Shown here: positions 9,295-17,807 of the stretch, piece by piece
How positions within the stretch are numbered: the first letter of the stretch is position 1
Layout of the letters: each line of letters opens with the position of its first letter
Origin: Phycisphaeraceae bacterium
Lineage (GTDB): Bacteria; Planctomycetota; Phycisphaerae; Phycisphaerales; UBA1924
Assembly: GCA_021297895.1 (NCBI GenBank)
Contig: JAJTHN010000002.1
Span: forward strand, 62,001-126,000
Length of the DNA stretch: 64,000 nucleotides
Direction of reading: 5' to 3'
Translations under genes and position numbers: made by a program
The notes under the pieces: generated by a model
Databases searched by the model: none
Seen by the model: only the letters and a program-made list of their open reading frames with translations
What the model was told of the DNA's origin: nothing

Positions 9295-10206
9295 TCAGGC
9301 CGCGTGCTGACGACGCTCGCGGCGCGAGGCCCACAGGCCGGCCATCGCCAGCACCGCGGCCGATGCGGGCGTGGGAATGACCTCCGGCGGCGGGGGACGC
9401 CCGCCACCTCCGCCGCCACCACCACCTCCACCTCCACCGCCGCCACCTCCACCGCCGCCGGTTGCGGGCGAGCCGACGGGCGGATTGGCATTCATGCCGC
9501 CGCGGCCTGAGACGAGGGGATCGATGCTCAGCCCGGACTTGCCGACGAGGTTGCCCGATGGCGAATCGGTCGCCAGTTGCATGTCGAAGACCTCGACGAC
9601 GCAGTTATCGAGTCCCCAGGTCGCTCCCGGCGGGAGGCCCGCCGCGGTGAATGAGATGGTGATGGACCTGCCCGAGTGCTTGACGGGGAAGAGCATGCGA
9701 AAGGTGGTGTTGGGCGAGGCCAGGCCGAGCGCGTTGGTCGCGTACGCGCCCGCACCGGCGAAGACCGGGCGAGATGGGTCGGGATAGTTCTGCGTGATGA
9801 TGCCGGCGGGGTCGTCGTTGGCGAGGGTGGCGCTGAGCAGCGGCGCATCGCCCCCGACGATTTCGATCACCATCGATGAAGGCGGCGTGGATGTACGCTC
9901 GTTGCCATTGCCCGCCCACGGGCCGATGATGTGCAGATCGACGCCGACGAGCGCGTGCGTGTGCTCGGGCAGGTCGGGGATGGTGAGCTCGACACGCTGG
10001 TTGCTCAGCGGGCCCAGGAACGTTTCGCCGTTTGGCGCAGTGAACATGTCGGTGACGGACCACTCACTGCCGGCGGGCGCGACGAAGGCGGTCTGGTACA
10101 CCGGCTTGGCCATCGCGATCGGGCCGACAAGGGCGCAGAGCGCGATGGCCAGGGCCGGGGCCCGTCGGGCAAAGGATGGCCGTGGCGGAGGTGTTCCGAT
10201 GCGCAT
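9295..10206 (-). CDS. Exported protein with PEP-CTERM-like sorting signal
   Basis: The 303-residue product has a signal peptide (ALAIALCALVGPIAMA) and a middle region predicted to be beta-rich that I do not recognise. A run of about 20 glycines follows, then RPPPPEVIPTP, a short hydrophobic stretch (ASAAVLAMAGLWA) and a basic end (SRRERRQ). That tripartite tail matches PEP-CTERM/exosortase sorting signals, with PTP in place of PEP, so the protein is probably processed and anchored at the cell surface. The start has AGGAG seven bases upstream. It lies between two subtilase genes; a functional link is only suggested by position. Confidence 0.65.
   Translation of the reverse strand: MRIGTPPPRPSFARRAPALAIALCALVGPIAMAKPVYQTAFVAPAGSEWSVTDMFTAPNGETFLGPLSNQRVELTIPDLPEHTHALVGVDLHIIGPWAGNGNERTSTPPSSMVIEIVGGDAPLLSATLANDDPAGIITQNYPDPSRPVFAGAGAYATNALGLASPNTTFRMLFPVKHSGRSITISFTAAGLPPGATWGLDNCVVEVFDMQLATDSPSGNLVGKSGLSIDPLVSGRGGMNANPPVGSPATGGGGGGGGGGGGGGGGGGGGRPPPPEVIPTPASAAVLAMAGLWASRRERRQHAA
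9401..9460. repeat. Trinucleotide (CCN) tract coding poly-glycine
   Basis: About sixty bases made almost wholly of CCA, CCG, CCT and CCC triplets on the plus strand encode the poly-Gly spacer of the overlapping minus-strand gene. The third positions are mixed, which suggests an old tract rather than a fresh slippage product. Confidence 0.8.
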
Positions 10207-10291
10207 CGAGCGGCTCCTGAGCCGATCGCGCGGAGTGGAGACTCTGCGCGATCGGATCGCGTTGACGCTCGAATCTTCAGATACGCAGGGC

Positions 10292-10317
10292 GGGCATGCC
10301 AGCCTTGGTGCATGCCC
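10292..10317 (-). terminator. Hairpin downstream of the P-domain subtilase gene
   Basis: A perfect 8-bp stem (GGGCATGC with GCATGCCC) with a 10-base loop lies about 60 bases past the stop codon of the minus-strand subtilase gene and about 85 bases before the next start. No U-tract is seen; it could also act as an mRNA 3' stabiliser. Confidence 0.35.
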
Positions 10318-10377
10318 CGATGCGCGGGATTGTCAGGCCGTGCGGGTTATGCGGGCGCGGGTGCCCATGAGCCGCAA

Positions 10378-12453
10378 TCAGCAGGGGCTGAAGAACGAGG
10401 TGAAGAAGAGCGTGAAGTCGCCGTTATCGACCAGACCGTCGGGGCCGACTTCCGCGTCGGTATTGCCGAGGTCGGCGAACGTGCGGATGGGGTCACCATC
10501 TCCGGCGAAGAACGCGGCGAAGAAGAGCGTGAAGTCGCCGTTGTCGATCGTGCCATCGCTCCCGGGGTTGCCGTCGGTGTTGGCGATGTCGGCAGGGCAG
10601 GTCGGCGTGATAGCGGTGCCGAAGAAACGCAGACGCCAGGAGTTCCATGTGGCGATGTTGCTTGCGGTCTCATCGGCGATGCGGATGGTCCAGACGCCGG
10701 AGGATTCTTCATCCCAAAGGCGGCGCGTGGTGAAGACGTAGTCGGCATAATTGTCGGTGCCGTCCGAACGCGGGACGGCCAGGACGCTGGGCGTGCCGCC
10801 GGGGCTGGTGAGGGTGACGCGCAGATCGCCGACGCGCAGCGTGGAGATGTTCAGGACGACCTCGACGTGCTCCAGGCGGATGTTCTCCGGCAGGGTGAAC
10901 GTGCGCGTCAGGCCCGTTGTGTTCGCGTCGGGCAGGGTCGCGCCGACGTTGAGCAAGCCCGAGTCGAGTGTGACCAGTGGGGCGACGGGGGTGAAGGACT
11001 GTGCCGCGGGAACGAGCGTGCCGGCATCGACCGCGCCGTAGCCGAAGCGGTAATGGATGGAGCGTCCCGCGGCGTTGATGGACCAGCCGGAGTCGGCGGG
11101 GCTGTTCTTGCGGGCGTTGCGGACCAGCAGGTGCTGAACATCGCGGAGCGAGAGGTTCGGATTGGCCTGCATGACCAGCGCGAGCACGCCCGCGGCCAGC
11201 GGCGACGCGGAGGATGTGCCGCCGAAACTGGAGGTGTACGTTGCCGTGGTCGAGCCGCTGGTGGTGACGACGCCGCGCGCTCCGCCGCTGGAGTGCGCGA
11301 CGACCAGAGCGGCGGAGCCGGGCTCGGTGTATGACGCGGCGACATCGGTGTCGGTGATTGCGCCGATGGGGATGGTGAACCTGCTGGACGCGTAGGGGTC
11401 GTAATCGATGCGGTCGGCGGTGCCGCCGTTGCCCGCGGCCCAGGTGAACAGGACACCCCGTCCGCCGCGGCCGGTGGTGGCGGCGGTCTGCAGGGCGGTA
11501 CGGACCGCGGGGTCGAGGAAGGAGATGCGGGCGTTGTCCGCCGGGCCCCACGAGTTGTTCTTGATCACGTGCGAGGCGTTGAACGCGCCCAGGGATCCGG
11601 CGGTGGTTGTGGCCGAGCCGTAGACGTGATTGGACCAGGTGGCGTCGTACGCGACGCCGACGCCGCCAAGGCCGTTGTTGTTCTGCGCGGCGATGACGCC
11701 CGCGACGCTGGTGCCATGGGAAGACGCGACGGTTGAGGTCGAGAGAGCGGACGAGTAGTTGGGAGCCAGGTCCGGGTGCGTGACGAGTGCGCCGCCGTCG
11801 ATCACGCCGACAACGACGCCCGCGCCGGTGAAGCCGAGGTTCCACGCGGGCGCGACGTTTGCATCGGCGATAGGCGTGATGAGATTCTGCAGGTGCCACT
11901 GATCGGCGAAACTGGGATCGGTCGGCAACGCTCGATCGTTCTGCGGCGGAACGATGTCGACGTACGCCAGTTCCACGCCCGGCTGATCGGCCAGGCGCGT
12001 CGCGGCGGCGGCCGCGGCACGGATACTCGCCGCCCGCAAGACGCGGAAGCCCGGAACGCCGTCGATGGACTCCAGTGCCCAGCCCGCGTCGATCAGGTCC
12101 GCGGCCGCGGCGTCGGAGAGCTGCAGCAGGACGTTGCTCTCGATCATCCACCCGGCGTCGAGCGGGCCGCCATCGGCCTTTGCGCGGTGCGGCATGACGC
12201 GTGCGGCGTGGCTGGCGCGGTCGTCCGGCCGCGCGACGCGAAAGGCCCGCGGCCCCTGAAACGTCGGCAGTTTGATCTCGACCCAGGAAACGCTGGCCTG
12301 ACGCAGGGCCTCCAAGTCACGAAGGGCCGGCGCATCATCACGGGCCTTGGCCATCGCCGCGTCCGAGAACACCGCGGGGAGCAGCAGACCGGAGAGGATC
12401 AGGAGGCGAGCGGCGGACGGACGAGAGCGGGCGGACGCGAACGAATCGGACAT
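10378..12453 (-). CDS. Secreted kexin-like subtilase with P domain and dockerin repeats
   Basis: The 691-residue product has a signal peptide (LLILSGLLLPAVFS..AMA) and a propeptide of about 150 residues. The S8 domain keeps all three motifs: GVIDGGALVTHPDL (Asp), SSHGTSVAGVIA (His) and GGTSSASPLAAGVLA (Ser). After it comes a P (homo B) domain, recognisable from TFTLPENIRLEHVEVVL, DLRVTLTSPGGT and GVWTIRIAD, as in proprotein convertases and many bacterial exported proteases. Two dockerin-like repeats end the chain. The start MSDSFASARS is preferred because GGAAGG lies seven bases upstream; a longer frame adds 18 residues without such a site. I infer a surface protease with furin-like architecture; its substrate is unknown. 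Confidence 0.85.
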   Translation of the reverse strand: MSDSFASARSRPSAARLLILSGLLLPAVFSDAAMAKARDDAPALRDLEALRQASVSWVEIKLPTFQGPRAFRVARPDDRASHAARVMPHRAKADGGPLDAGWMIESNVLLQLSDAAAADLIDAGWALESIDGVPGFRVLRAASIRAAAAAATRLADQPGVELAYVDIVPPQNDRALPTDPSFADQWHLQNLITPIADANVAPAWNLGFTGAGVVVGVIDGGALVTHPDLAPNYSSALSTSTVASSHGTSVAGVIAAQNNNGLGGVGVAYDATWSNHVYGSATTTAGSLGAFNASHVIKNNSWGPADNARISFLDPAVRTALQTAATTGRGGRGVLFTWAAGNGGTADRIDYDPYASSRFTIPIGAITDTDVAASYTEPGSAALVVAHSSGGARGVVTTSGSTTATYTSSFGGTSSASPLAAGVLALVMQANPNLSLRDVQHLLVRNARKNSPADSGWSINAAGRSIHYRFGYGAVDAGTLVPAAQSFTPVAPLVTLDSGLLNVGATLPDANTTGLTRTFTLPENIRLEHVEVVLNISTLRVGDLRVTLTSPGGTPSVLAVPRSDGTDNYADYVFTTRRLWDEESSGVWTIRIADETASNIATWNSWRLRFFGTAITPTCPADIANTDGNPGSDGTIDNGDFTLFFAAFFAGDGDPIRTFADLGNTDAEVGPDGLVDNGDFTLFFTSFFSPC

Positions 12454-12575
12454 GATGAGCCTTCCGCGCGTCAACCGCGAGAGGCCCTCGGACGGGCGTG
12501 CGCACACTCACGAGCGGGTGCGAACGCCGCCGGGAACGCAGGCCCGGTGCGAATGAAGACGCCGAGAAGATACGG

Positions 12576-13760
12576 TCAGGCTTCGAAGAAGGATGCAAAG
12601 AAGGCCTGGAAGTCGCCGTTGTCGATCACGCCGTCGGGCGTGGGATCGCCGTCGGTGTTGGCGACATCCGCCACAAGGGCGGCGGGATTTCCCGCGGGCA
12701 GGAAGAACGCGGAGAAGAACGCCTGGAAGTCACCGTTGTCGACGACGCCATCGGCACCGCGATCGCCATCGGTGTTGGCGATGTCCGCGGTCCGGGCGGG
12801 CAGGAGCGTGCCGGGCAGCGTGAGCGTGCCGGTGGTGGTCACACTGCCGGCGTTCGGGGTCGCGGGGCCGGCGTCGAGGTTCAGGGTGACCAGGACGTTG
12901 GCCGGCGGCGGCGGGGGCACGGCGGTCGACGGGGCGGGCAGGGCGAAGGGCTGGGGCGTGCCGGCGACATCGACAATCGGCTCGGTGATGCTGATGCCCG
13001 CGACGAGCGAGACGGCGTTGGTCGCGAAGTTCACGGTACCCGTGAACGACAGGCTCGCGACGGTTGGCAGCGAGGATGCGACACCCTGAATGTCAACCGT
13101 CACCAGACCCGAGACGGGCACCGTCACGGCGATGCTGGCGGTGTCGGGTCCGGTGGGCGTGATCGTGCCCACGCCCGCGCCGGACTGCGACAGGTCGAAA
13201 CCGCTGATCGTCGCGTTGCCGAGCGGAATCGGGAGCGACGTGAAGAGCGGGTAGGTGTAGTTCGGGCTGAAGGTGCGGAACGGGCCGTTGGTGAAGAGGA
13301 CGTTCGCGGTGATGCCGACGCCGGGCGGGGGGTTGGTGGTGCCGATGGCGTCGACGGTCAGTTGCGAAACCTCGACGGTGTTTGCGGAGCGGTTGAAGGC
13401 GATGCGGGACGTTCCGGTCGGCGATGTCGCAAGGTTCACGAGCTGGCCGTTGCCCGAGGAGCCGGTGCCGCCGGTGCCGGTGAAGGGCAGCGAGTCGTTG
13501 CGGGGCGCGGCGGTGACGCCGCCGAAGAGCCCGCCGACGACGCGTGTGCCGGAGGAGTTGGTGGCCGCGTTGTAGTTGCCGGTCATCGTGCCGTTAAAGG
13601 AAGTGCTGACGCCGACGCTGCCGGCGAATGTGCCGCCGCTGAACGTGGTGCGGAAGGACTGCGCCTGCGTGACGGCGGGCAGAGCGGCCATCGCCGCCAG
13701 GGCGAGCAGGGCCGGAGCGAGAGCGGAAGAACGGGCCGACGCGTTCGGGGACGTGGTCAT
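12576..13760 (-). CDS. Secreted beta-rich protein with two dockerin-like repeats
   Basis: I do not recognise the main domain of this 394-residue product. It has a signal peptide (ALLALAAMAALPAVTQAQ), then roughly 300 residues rich in Gly, Thr, Ser and Val that look like a beta-sandwich, a Pro-rich spacer (VPPPPPANV) and two C-terminal repeats of the form ADIANTDGD..ADGVVDNGDFQAFF. Cysteine is absent from the body. GAGG upstream supports the ATG at MTTSPNASAR rather than one 11 codons earlier. It lies upstream of the P-domain subtilase gene on the same strand, 122 bases apart, so the two may be co-expressed. A structural or scaffold-bound surface protein is a guess. Confidence 0.7.
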   Translation of the reverse strand: MTTSPNASARSSALAPALLALAAMAALPAVTQAQSFRTTFSGGTFAGSVGVSTSFNGTMTGNYNAATNSSGTRVVGGLFGGVTAAPRNDSLPFTGTGGTGSSGNGQLVNLATSPTGTSRIAFNRSANTVEVSQLTVDAIGTTNPPPGVGITANVLFTNGPFRTFSPNYTYPLFTSLPIPLGNATISGFDLSQSGAGVGTITPTGPDTASIAVTVPVSGLVTVDIQGVASSLPTVASLSFTGTVNFATNAVSLVAGISITEPIVDVAGTPQPFALPAPSTAVPPPPPANVLVTLNLDAGPATPNAGSVTTTGTLTLPGTLLPARTADIANTDGDRGADGVVDNGDFQAFFSAFFLPAGNPAALVADVANTDGDPTPDGVIDNGDFQAFFASFFEA

Positions 13761-13903
13761 TGGTGCCTCAGAATTTGGCGGGTTGCTGTTCAATCAAGCG
13801 TGAAACGAGCAAAAGCGTACCTCACGGGCCGCGCTCAGGCCAGCGGGAAGGCGAAGATACCCCAGATTCACAGGATTTATGTGCAGCATCGCAGCAAAGG
13901 TCT

Positions 13904-13913
13904 TGCAATTGCA
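13904..13913. repeat. Perfect 10-bp palindrome in divergent intergenic region
   Basis: TGCAATTGCA lies in the 270-base gap between the divergent dockerin-protein gene and the AAA+ gene. The gap is less G+C-rich than its flanks. The palindrome is a possible regulator site for either gene. Confidence 0.3.
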
Positions 13914-14030
13914 CGGGACGAGTTGCCAAGATACGCCCGGCCGGAGGGGGCGGGGTCGGCGGTGGCACCGAGCAGCACGCGGGCACCGGGCCGGCTTTGG
14001 CATTGGGATCAGCAACGAACGGGAGGGCGC

Positions 14031-15593
14031 ATGCATCGCGACGCACACACACTGGGCAAACTCCTGGAAGCGGGGCACGCCGTGGTTCGGATCGTCACGC
14101 CGGAGGAGCGCGAGGCACTCGATGCAGCGCGCACCGCGGTTCCGGGATCGTGGCGGGTGTTTCAGTGGTCGGCGGTCACGGGACTGCTCGACGGCCGCGT
14201 CGGCACGACCGATCAGCGGCCGGATGACCCGACGCGCGAACTGGCCGGCGCGTGCGTGCGGATGATGGAGCGATGCGACGGCCGCACGCTGCTGATCCTC
14301 CTGGACGCGGCCCGGCACCTGGGCGATGCGCGCACGCTGCGGGCCTGGCGTGAACTGGTGCAGCAGATGGACGTGTCCGGGCAGCCCGGGCTCGGCGGGC
14401 GGATGATCATGATCGATGAGCACGCGGAGGTGCCGCCGGTCGTCGACGCGACCAGCACGCGGCTTGAACTGTCGTTCCCCACGGCGGCGGAACTGCACGC
14501 GCTGGTGAAGTCGACGCTCGCGGGCATGCACCGCGCCAAGCCGATCAAGGTGGACCTTTCGCGCGAGGCCAGCAACTTGCTGCTCCGGACGCTCTCCGGC
14601 CTGCCGGAGCGTCAGGTCGAGCGGATCATCCGCGAGGTCGTCAGCGAGGACCGGACTTTCGACGACGGGGATATTCGGAAGGTGCTCTCGGCCAAGCGTC
14701 GCGCGATCCAGACCCAGGGCGTGCTGGAGTATGTCGAGGCTCCGGCGAGCATGGACCGCATCGCGGGGCTGCGGAAACTCAAGAAGTGGCTGAGCCAGCG
14801 GGCCGGCGCGATGGAGGCCGGCGGCGACAACCTCGGCATCACGCCGCCCAGAGGCGTGCTGCTGCTGGGCGTGCAGGGGGCGGGCAAGAGCCTGTGCGCC
14901 AAAGCGATCGCGACGGCCTGGAACAGGCTGCTGCTGCGCATGGACGCCGGTGCGCTGTACGACAAGTACATCGGCGAGAGCGAGAAGCGTCTGCGCGATG
15001 CGCTGCATCAGGCCGAGGCCATGGCCCCCGTGGTGCTGTGGATCGACGAGATCGAGAAGGCCTTCGCCGGGGCGAGCAGCACGAGCAACGACGGCGGCCT
15101 GTCCCGCCGCATGTTCGGCGCGCTGCTGACCTGGATGCAGGAGCACCGGGCCAACGTGTTTCTGGTCGCGACGGCCAACGACATCGAGGCCCTGCCGCCG
15201 GAACTGCTGCGCAAGGGCCGTTTCGACGAGATCTTCTTCATCGATCTTCCCGATGAGGCATCCCGCGCGGAGATCTTCCGCATCCACCTGAGCAAGCGCA
15301 AGCAGGATCCGACGAAGCTTGATCTGGTCAGGCTCGCCGCGGCGAGCGACGGCTTCAGCGGCGCGGAAATCGAGGAAGCGGTCAAGGCCGCGCTGTTCGA
15401 TGCGCTCGAGCAGAGCATGGCGGCACCCGCGCCCGAGGGCGACAGCGCGCGCAAGCCCCCGACTTCGCTGACGCTGACGACCGAGCATGTACTCGCCGTG
15501 CTGGAGCGCAGCCCGCCGCTGAGCGTGACCATGGGTGAGAAGATGGCGCGGCTGCGGGCGTGGGGGCGCGAGCGGTGTGCTCCGGCGGACTGA
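14031..15593 (+). CDS. AAA+ ATPase, Ycf46-like
   Basis: The 520-residue cytoplasmic product has an N-terminal region of about 240 residues without a P-loop (LLEAGHAVVRIVTPEE, later a helical part) followed by one AAA+ module. That module shows Walker A GVQGAGKS (280-287), Walker B VVLWIDEIEK, sensor 1 VATAND, and RKGRFDEIFFIDLPDEASR with the arginines expected of the second region of homology. This layout matches the Ycf46 family of cyanobacteria and plastids, which also occurs in other bacteria and has no firm biochemical role. GGAGG six bases before the ATG fixes the start; the frame stays open about 1.5 kb upstream but that part is antisense to the neighbour. No protease motif follows the ATPase. 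Confidence 0.8.
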   Translation: MHRDAHTLGKLLEAGHAVVRIVTPEEREALDAARTAVPGSWRVFQWSAVTGLLDGRVGTTDQRPDDPTRELAGACVRMMERCDGRTLLILLDAARHLGDARTLRAWRELVQQMDVSGQPGLGGRMIMIDEHAEVPPVVDATSTRLELSFPTAAELHALVKSTLAGMHRAKPIKVDLSREASNLLLRTLSGLPERQVERIIREVVSEDRTFDDGDIRKVLSAKRRAIQTQGVLEYVEAPASMDRIAGLRKLKKWLSQRAGAMEAGGDNLGITPPRGVLLLGVQGAGKSLCAKAIATAWNRLLLRMDAGALYDKYIGESEKRLRDALHQAEAMAPVVLWIDEIEKAFAGASSTSNDGGLSRRMFGALLTWMQEHRANVFLVATANDIEALPPELLRKGRFDEIFFIDLPDEASRAEIFRIHLSKRKQDPTKLDLVRLAAASDGFSGAEIEEAVKAALFDALEQSMAAPAPEGDSARKPPTSLTLTTEHVLAVLERSPPLSVTMGEKMARLRAWGRERCAPAD

Positions 15594-15705
15594 GTTTGCC
15601 TGTCACATCGCGGCGATGACGCGCATCGGATGTGGTGTGATCGTGCCGAGTGCCACCGGGAGTGCCGGCGACGCGGCGCGATCAGGAACCAACCGGAGCA
15701 TCGCC

Positions 15706-15849
15706 ATGAGCCTCTCACATTCAGCGTCGCGTCGGATTGTTCGGGGTCTCTCCGTGGCCCTTGTGGCGGCGGGGCTCGCTGCACTGGAGGAGAAGGGCCC
15801 GGAGATCGCGGGGTTGATCCGCGGGTTCATGCGCGAGCGCGTGCGCTGA
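15706..15849 (+). CDS. Possible small protein
   Basis: A 47-codon frame starts with ATG behind CGGAG and encodes a basic N-terminus, a short hydrophobic stretch (GLSVALVAAGLAAL) and a charged end. It could be a small membrane-associated peptide. High G+C makes chance frames of this size common, so support is weak; the usable ribosome site and its place between two plus-strand genes are the only arguments. Confidence 0.3.
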   Translation: MSLSHSASRRIVRGLSVALVAAGLAALEEKGPEIAGLIRGFMRERVR

Positions 15850-15877
15850 GACGTGCGGCGGGGGGAGTGCTGATCGG

Positions 15878-15883
15878 TATACT
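15878..15883 (+). promoter_or_regulatory. -10 box upstream of ECF sigma gene
   Basis: TATACT lies about 55 bases before the sigma-factor ATG. No good -35 element is visible at the usual distance. A leader of roughly 50 bases would result. Confidence 0.45.
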
Positions 15884-15938
15884 GCCCGGGCTGCCGCGAG
15901 CGTTCGCGGGGCCCGGGCGTTGGCATCTGGATTCTGCG

Positions 15939-16565
15939 ATGAGCACGCGAGCGGATCACGACACGGCGATGATCCCGACCGCGCCGGACGACCCGGCGGT
16001 GGTCGATCGCCTGCGGGCTCGTGATCCCGCGGCGTTCGAGAGCCTTGTTCGGACGCTCTCGGGCCGATTGCTGGCCGTCGCCCGGCGAGTGTCGCGCACG
16101 GAGGCCGACGCGGAAGACGCGGTGCAGGAGGCGTTCCTTTCGGCGTACAGAGCGATCGACACGTTCGACGGGCGCAGCAGCGTGAGCACGTGGCTGCATC
16201 GCATCGTCGTCAACGCGGTGCTTGCGCGCCTCCGCCGCGAGCGCACGCACCCGACGGTGAGCATCGATGCACTTGTGCCGACGTTCAAGGATGGTGATCA
16301 CGTCGAGCGTCCGAACCGATGGAAGTCTGTCACGGATGACGGTGATCGGCGCATCGAACAGCGTGAGGCGCTGCTGCGGGCGCTGGGCGAGCTGCCCGAG
16401 GAGTACCGCGAGGTGATCGTGCTGCGCGACATGGAAGAGCGGACCTCGGCGCAGGTGGCTCAGGCGCTGAACATCAGCGATGCGCTCGTGCGTCAGCGGC
16501 TGCACCGCGCGCGGCAGGCGCTGGTCCGGCTGCTGACGCCCGCAATGAACTCGGAGGCCCCATGA
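15939..16565 (+). CDS. ECF-type RNA polymerase sigma factor
   Basis: The 208-residue product has the two sigma-70 regions of extracytoplasmic-function factors. Region 2 is seen in FESLVRTLSGRLLAVARRV and DAEDAVQEAFLSAYRAIDTF, followed by STWLHRIVVNAVLARLRR. Region 4 is seen in LGELPEEYREVIVLRDMEE and the helix-turn-helix SAQVAQALNISDALVRQRLHR. It should direct RNA polymerase to a dedicated promoter set in response to a signal relayed by the anti-sigma factor encoded next. The two genes overlap by four bases (ATGA), which indicates translational coupling. The signal and target promoters cannot be read here; the downstream AhpD-like and thioredoxin genes suggest, weakly, a redox stress link. 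Confidence 0.9.
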   Translation: MSTRADHDTAMIPTAPDDPAVVDRLRARDPAAFESLVRTLSGRLLAVARRVSRTEADAEDAVQEAFLSAYRAIDTFDGRSSVSTWLHRIVVNAVLARLRRERTHPTVSIDALVPTFKDGDHVERPNRWKSVTDDGDRRIEQREALLRALGELPEEYREVIVLRDMEERTSAQVAQALNISDALVRQRLHRARQALVRLLTPAMNSEAP

Positions 16566-16915
16566 GCGCGAACACCCCGGAGCCCACCCGCCCGCCGTGC
16601 CCGGATGCTGCGCGCACGATCACGTGCCAGCAGTGCGTGGAGTTCATTCTCGACTACATCGACGGGGTTCTTCCGGCGGACGTGCGCTTTAAGTTCGAGT
16701 CGCACATCGCCTTCTGCCGCGATTGCGAGATCTACATCGAAAACTACCGCAAGGCCGCGGAACTGGCGCGTGCCGCGGGGGCGCCGAGCCGTCCCGGGGG
16801 CGAGAGCGATGGTTCACTGCGCGTCACGCCGGCGCCCAAGCACCTGGTTGACGCGATCCTTCGGTCGCTGCGGGATTGCGGCACCGAGGACGGCAAGGGC
16901 CACGCCCCGCACTGA
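16562..16915 (+). CDS. Zinc-finger anti-sigma factor (zf-HC2 type), soluble
   Basis: The 117-residue product has an N-terminal zinc-binding anti-sigma domain: ITCQQCVEFILDYIDGVL, then HIAFCRDCEIYI, giving the HxxxCxxC core typical of ZAS proteins that clamp ECF sigma factors. There is no transmembrane segment, so unlike most of the family it should be cytoplasmic; release of the sigma factor might then depend on zinc or thiol state. The C-terminal 60 residues are low in recognisable features. Its start overlaps the sigma gene stop, so the pair is made together. The role follows from family and position; it was not shown by residue-level comparison. Confidence 0.85.
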   Translation: MSANTPEPTRPPCPDAARTITCQQCVEFILDYIDGVLPADVRFKFESHIAFCRDCEIYIENYRKAAELARAAGAPSRPGGESDGSLRVTPAPKHLVDAILRSLRDCGTEDGKGHAPH

Positions 16916-17154
16916 GCGCAGCACTGGGCCCCGCACTGGGCCCGAACGCCGATCGCGCGGCTCGATCGCCGGGCGATCCGGCCAAATCCGACAAATTGAA
17001 ATTCTCTGTCACACGCATCGCTCGGTGTGCATCTGACTGGTAAGGCCGGGCCGCGAGCGCCGGGCCGAAAAGAGAAAACGCGACGCGACGGACCGGCGGG
17101 TGTTCCGCCCGGGCGGACGCGGCGCGGACACGACGAGAACACAGGAGCAGAAGC

Positions 17155-17709
17155 ATGTCACGCATTCCGCTGGTTTCGGATCAGGACGCAACGGGCTCGG
17201 TCAAGGAGATCTTCGGCGCACTCAACAAGGGCCTGGGCCTTGTGCCCAATATGACGCGGGCGATGGCCAACTCGCCTGCGGTCCTTCAGGCCTTCGCGCA
17301 GTTCAACAGCGCGATGGGCGCATCGAAGCTGCCCGGAGCGCTGCGCGAGCAGATCGCCGTGCTGACGGCCGAGAGCAACGCGTGCGCCTACTGCCTCTCG
17401 GCGCACTCGGCGCTCGGCAAGCTCGCCGGCCTGAGCCCCGCGCAGCTCGATGCGGCGCGCAACGCCGATGCGTCCGATCCCAAGACCAAGGCGGCGCTGG
17501 TCTTTGCCCAGAGCATCCTCGACGCACGCGGCGGCGTGAGCGACTCGGACGTTCGGGCCGTGCGCAGCGCCGGGTACACCGACGGGCAGATCGCCGAGAT
17601 CGTCGCCGTGGTCGCGCTGAACATCTTCACGAACTTCATCAACCGCGCGTTCGATGTCGAGATCGACTTCCCGCGCGTTGAGCCGCGAAACCACGCACTG
17701 GCCCGCTGA
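17155..17709 (+). CDS. AhpD-like carboxymuconolactone decarboxylase-family protein
   Basis: The 184-residue all-helical product carries the AhpD core ALREQIAVLTAESNACAYCLSAH, in which the CxxC pair and the following His form the redox-active site of alkylhydroperoxidase D-like proteins. Such proteins reduce peroxides with a thiol partner, or serve in related redox chemistry; some family members have other roles. The length is that of the peroxidase-related subfamily. A clear AGGAG lies seven bases before the ATG. A thioredoxin gene starts 99 bases downstream on the same strand and could supply electrons. No ahpC is nearby. Confidence 0.85.
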   Translation: MSRIPLVSDQDATGSVKEIFGALNKGLGLVPNMTRAMANSPAVLQAFAQFNSAMGASKLPGALREQIAVLTAESNACAYCLSAHSALGKLAGLSPAQLDAARNADASDPKTKAALVFAQSILDARGGVSDSDVRAVRSAGYTDGQIAEIVAVVALNIFTNFINRAFDVEIDFPRVEPRNHALAR

Positions 17710-17807
17710 CGCAGGGCCGGTTCCCGCGAACGGGCGAAAGTCCGGACGCGGGGTTCCTCCGAACGCTCGGGCGTCTCCGGGCGACGGAGGGCACGAAAGG
17801 AATCACC

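Noticed and set aside
9371-9787. Plus-strand frame with a poly-proline run
   Set aside because: It is the reverse reading of the poly-glycine spacer in the minus-strand CTERM-like protein; no ribosome site or family match.
10390-12780. Repeated GAAGTCGCCGTTGTCGAT-like units as a possible CRISPR or minisatellite
   Set aside because: They are the codons of dockerin repeats in several genes, not evenly spaced repeats with unique spacers.
12498-14030. Upstream extension of the AAA+ gene
   Set aside because: The extension is antisense to the dockerin-protein genes; GGAGG before the ATG at 14031 and the family N-terminus fix the start there.
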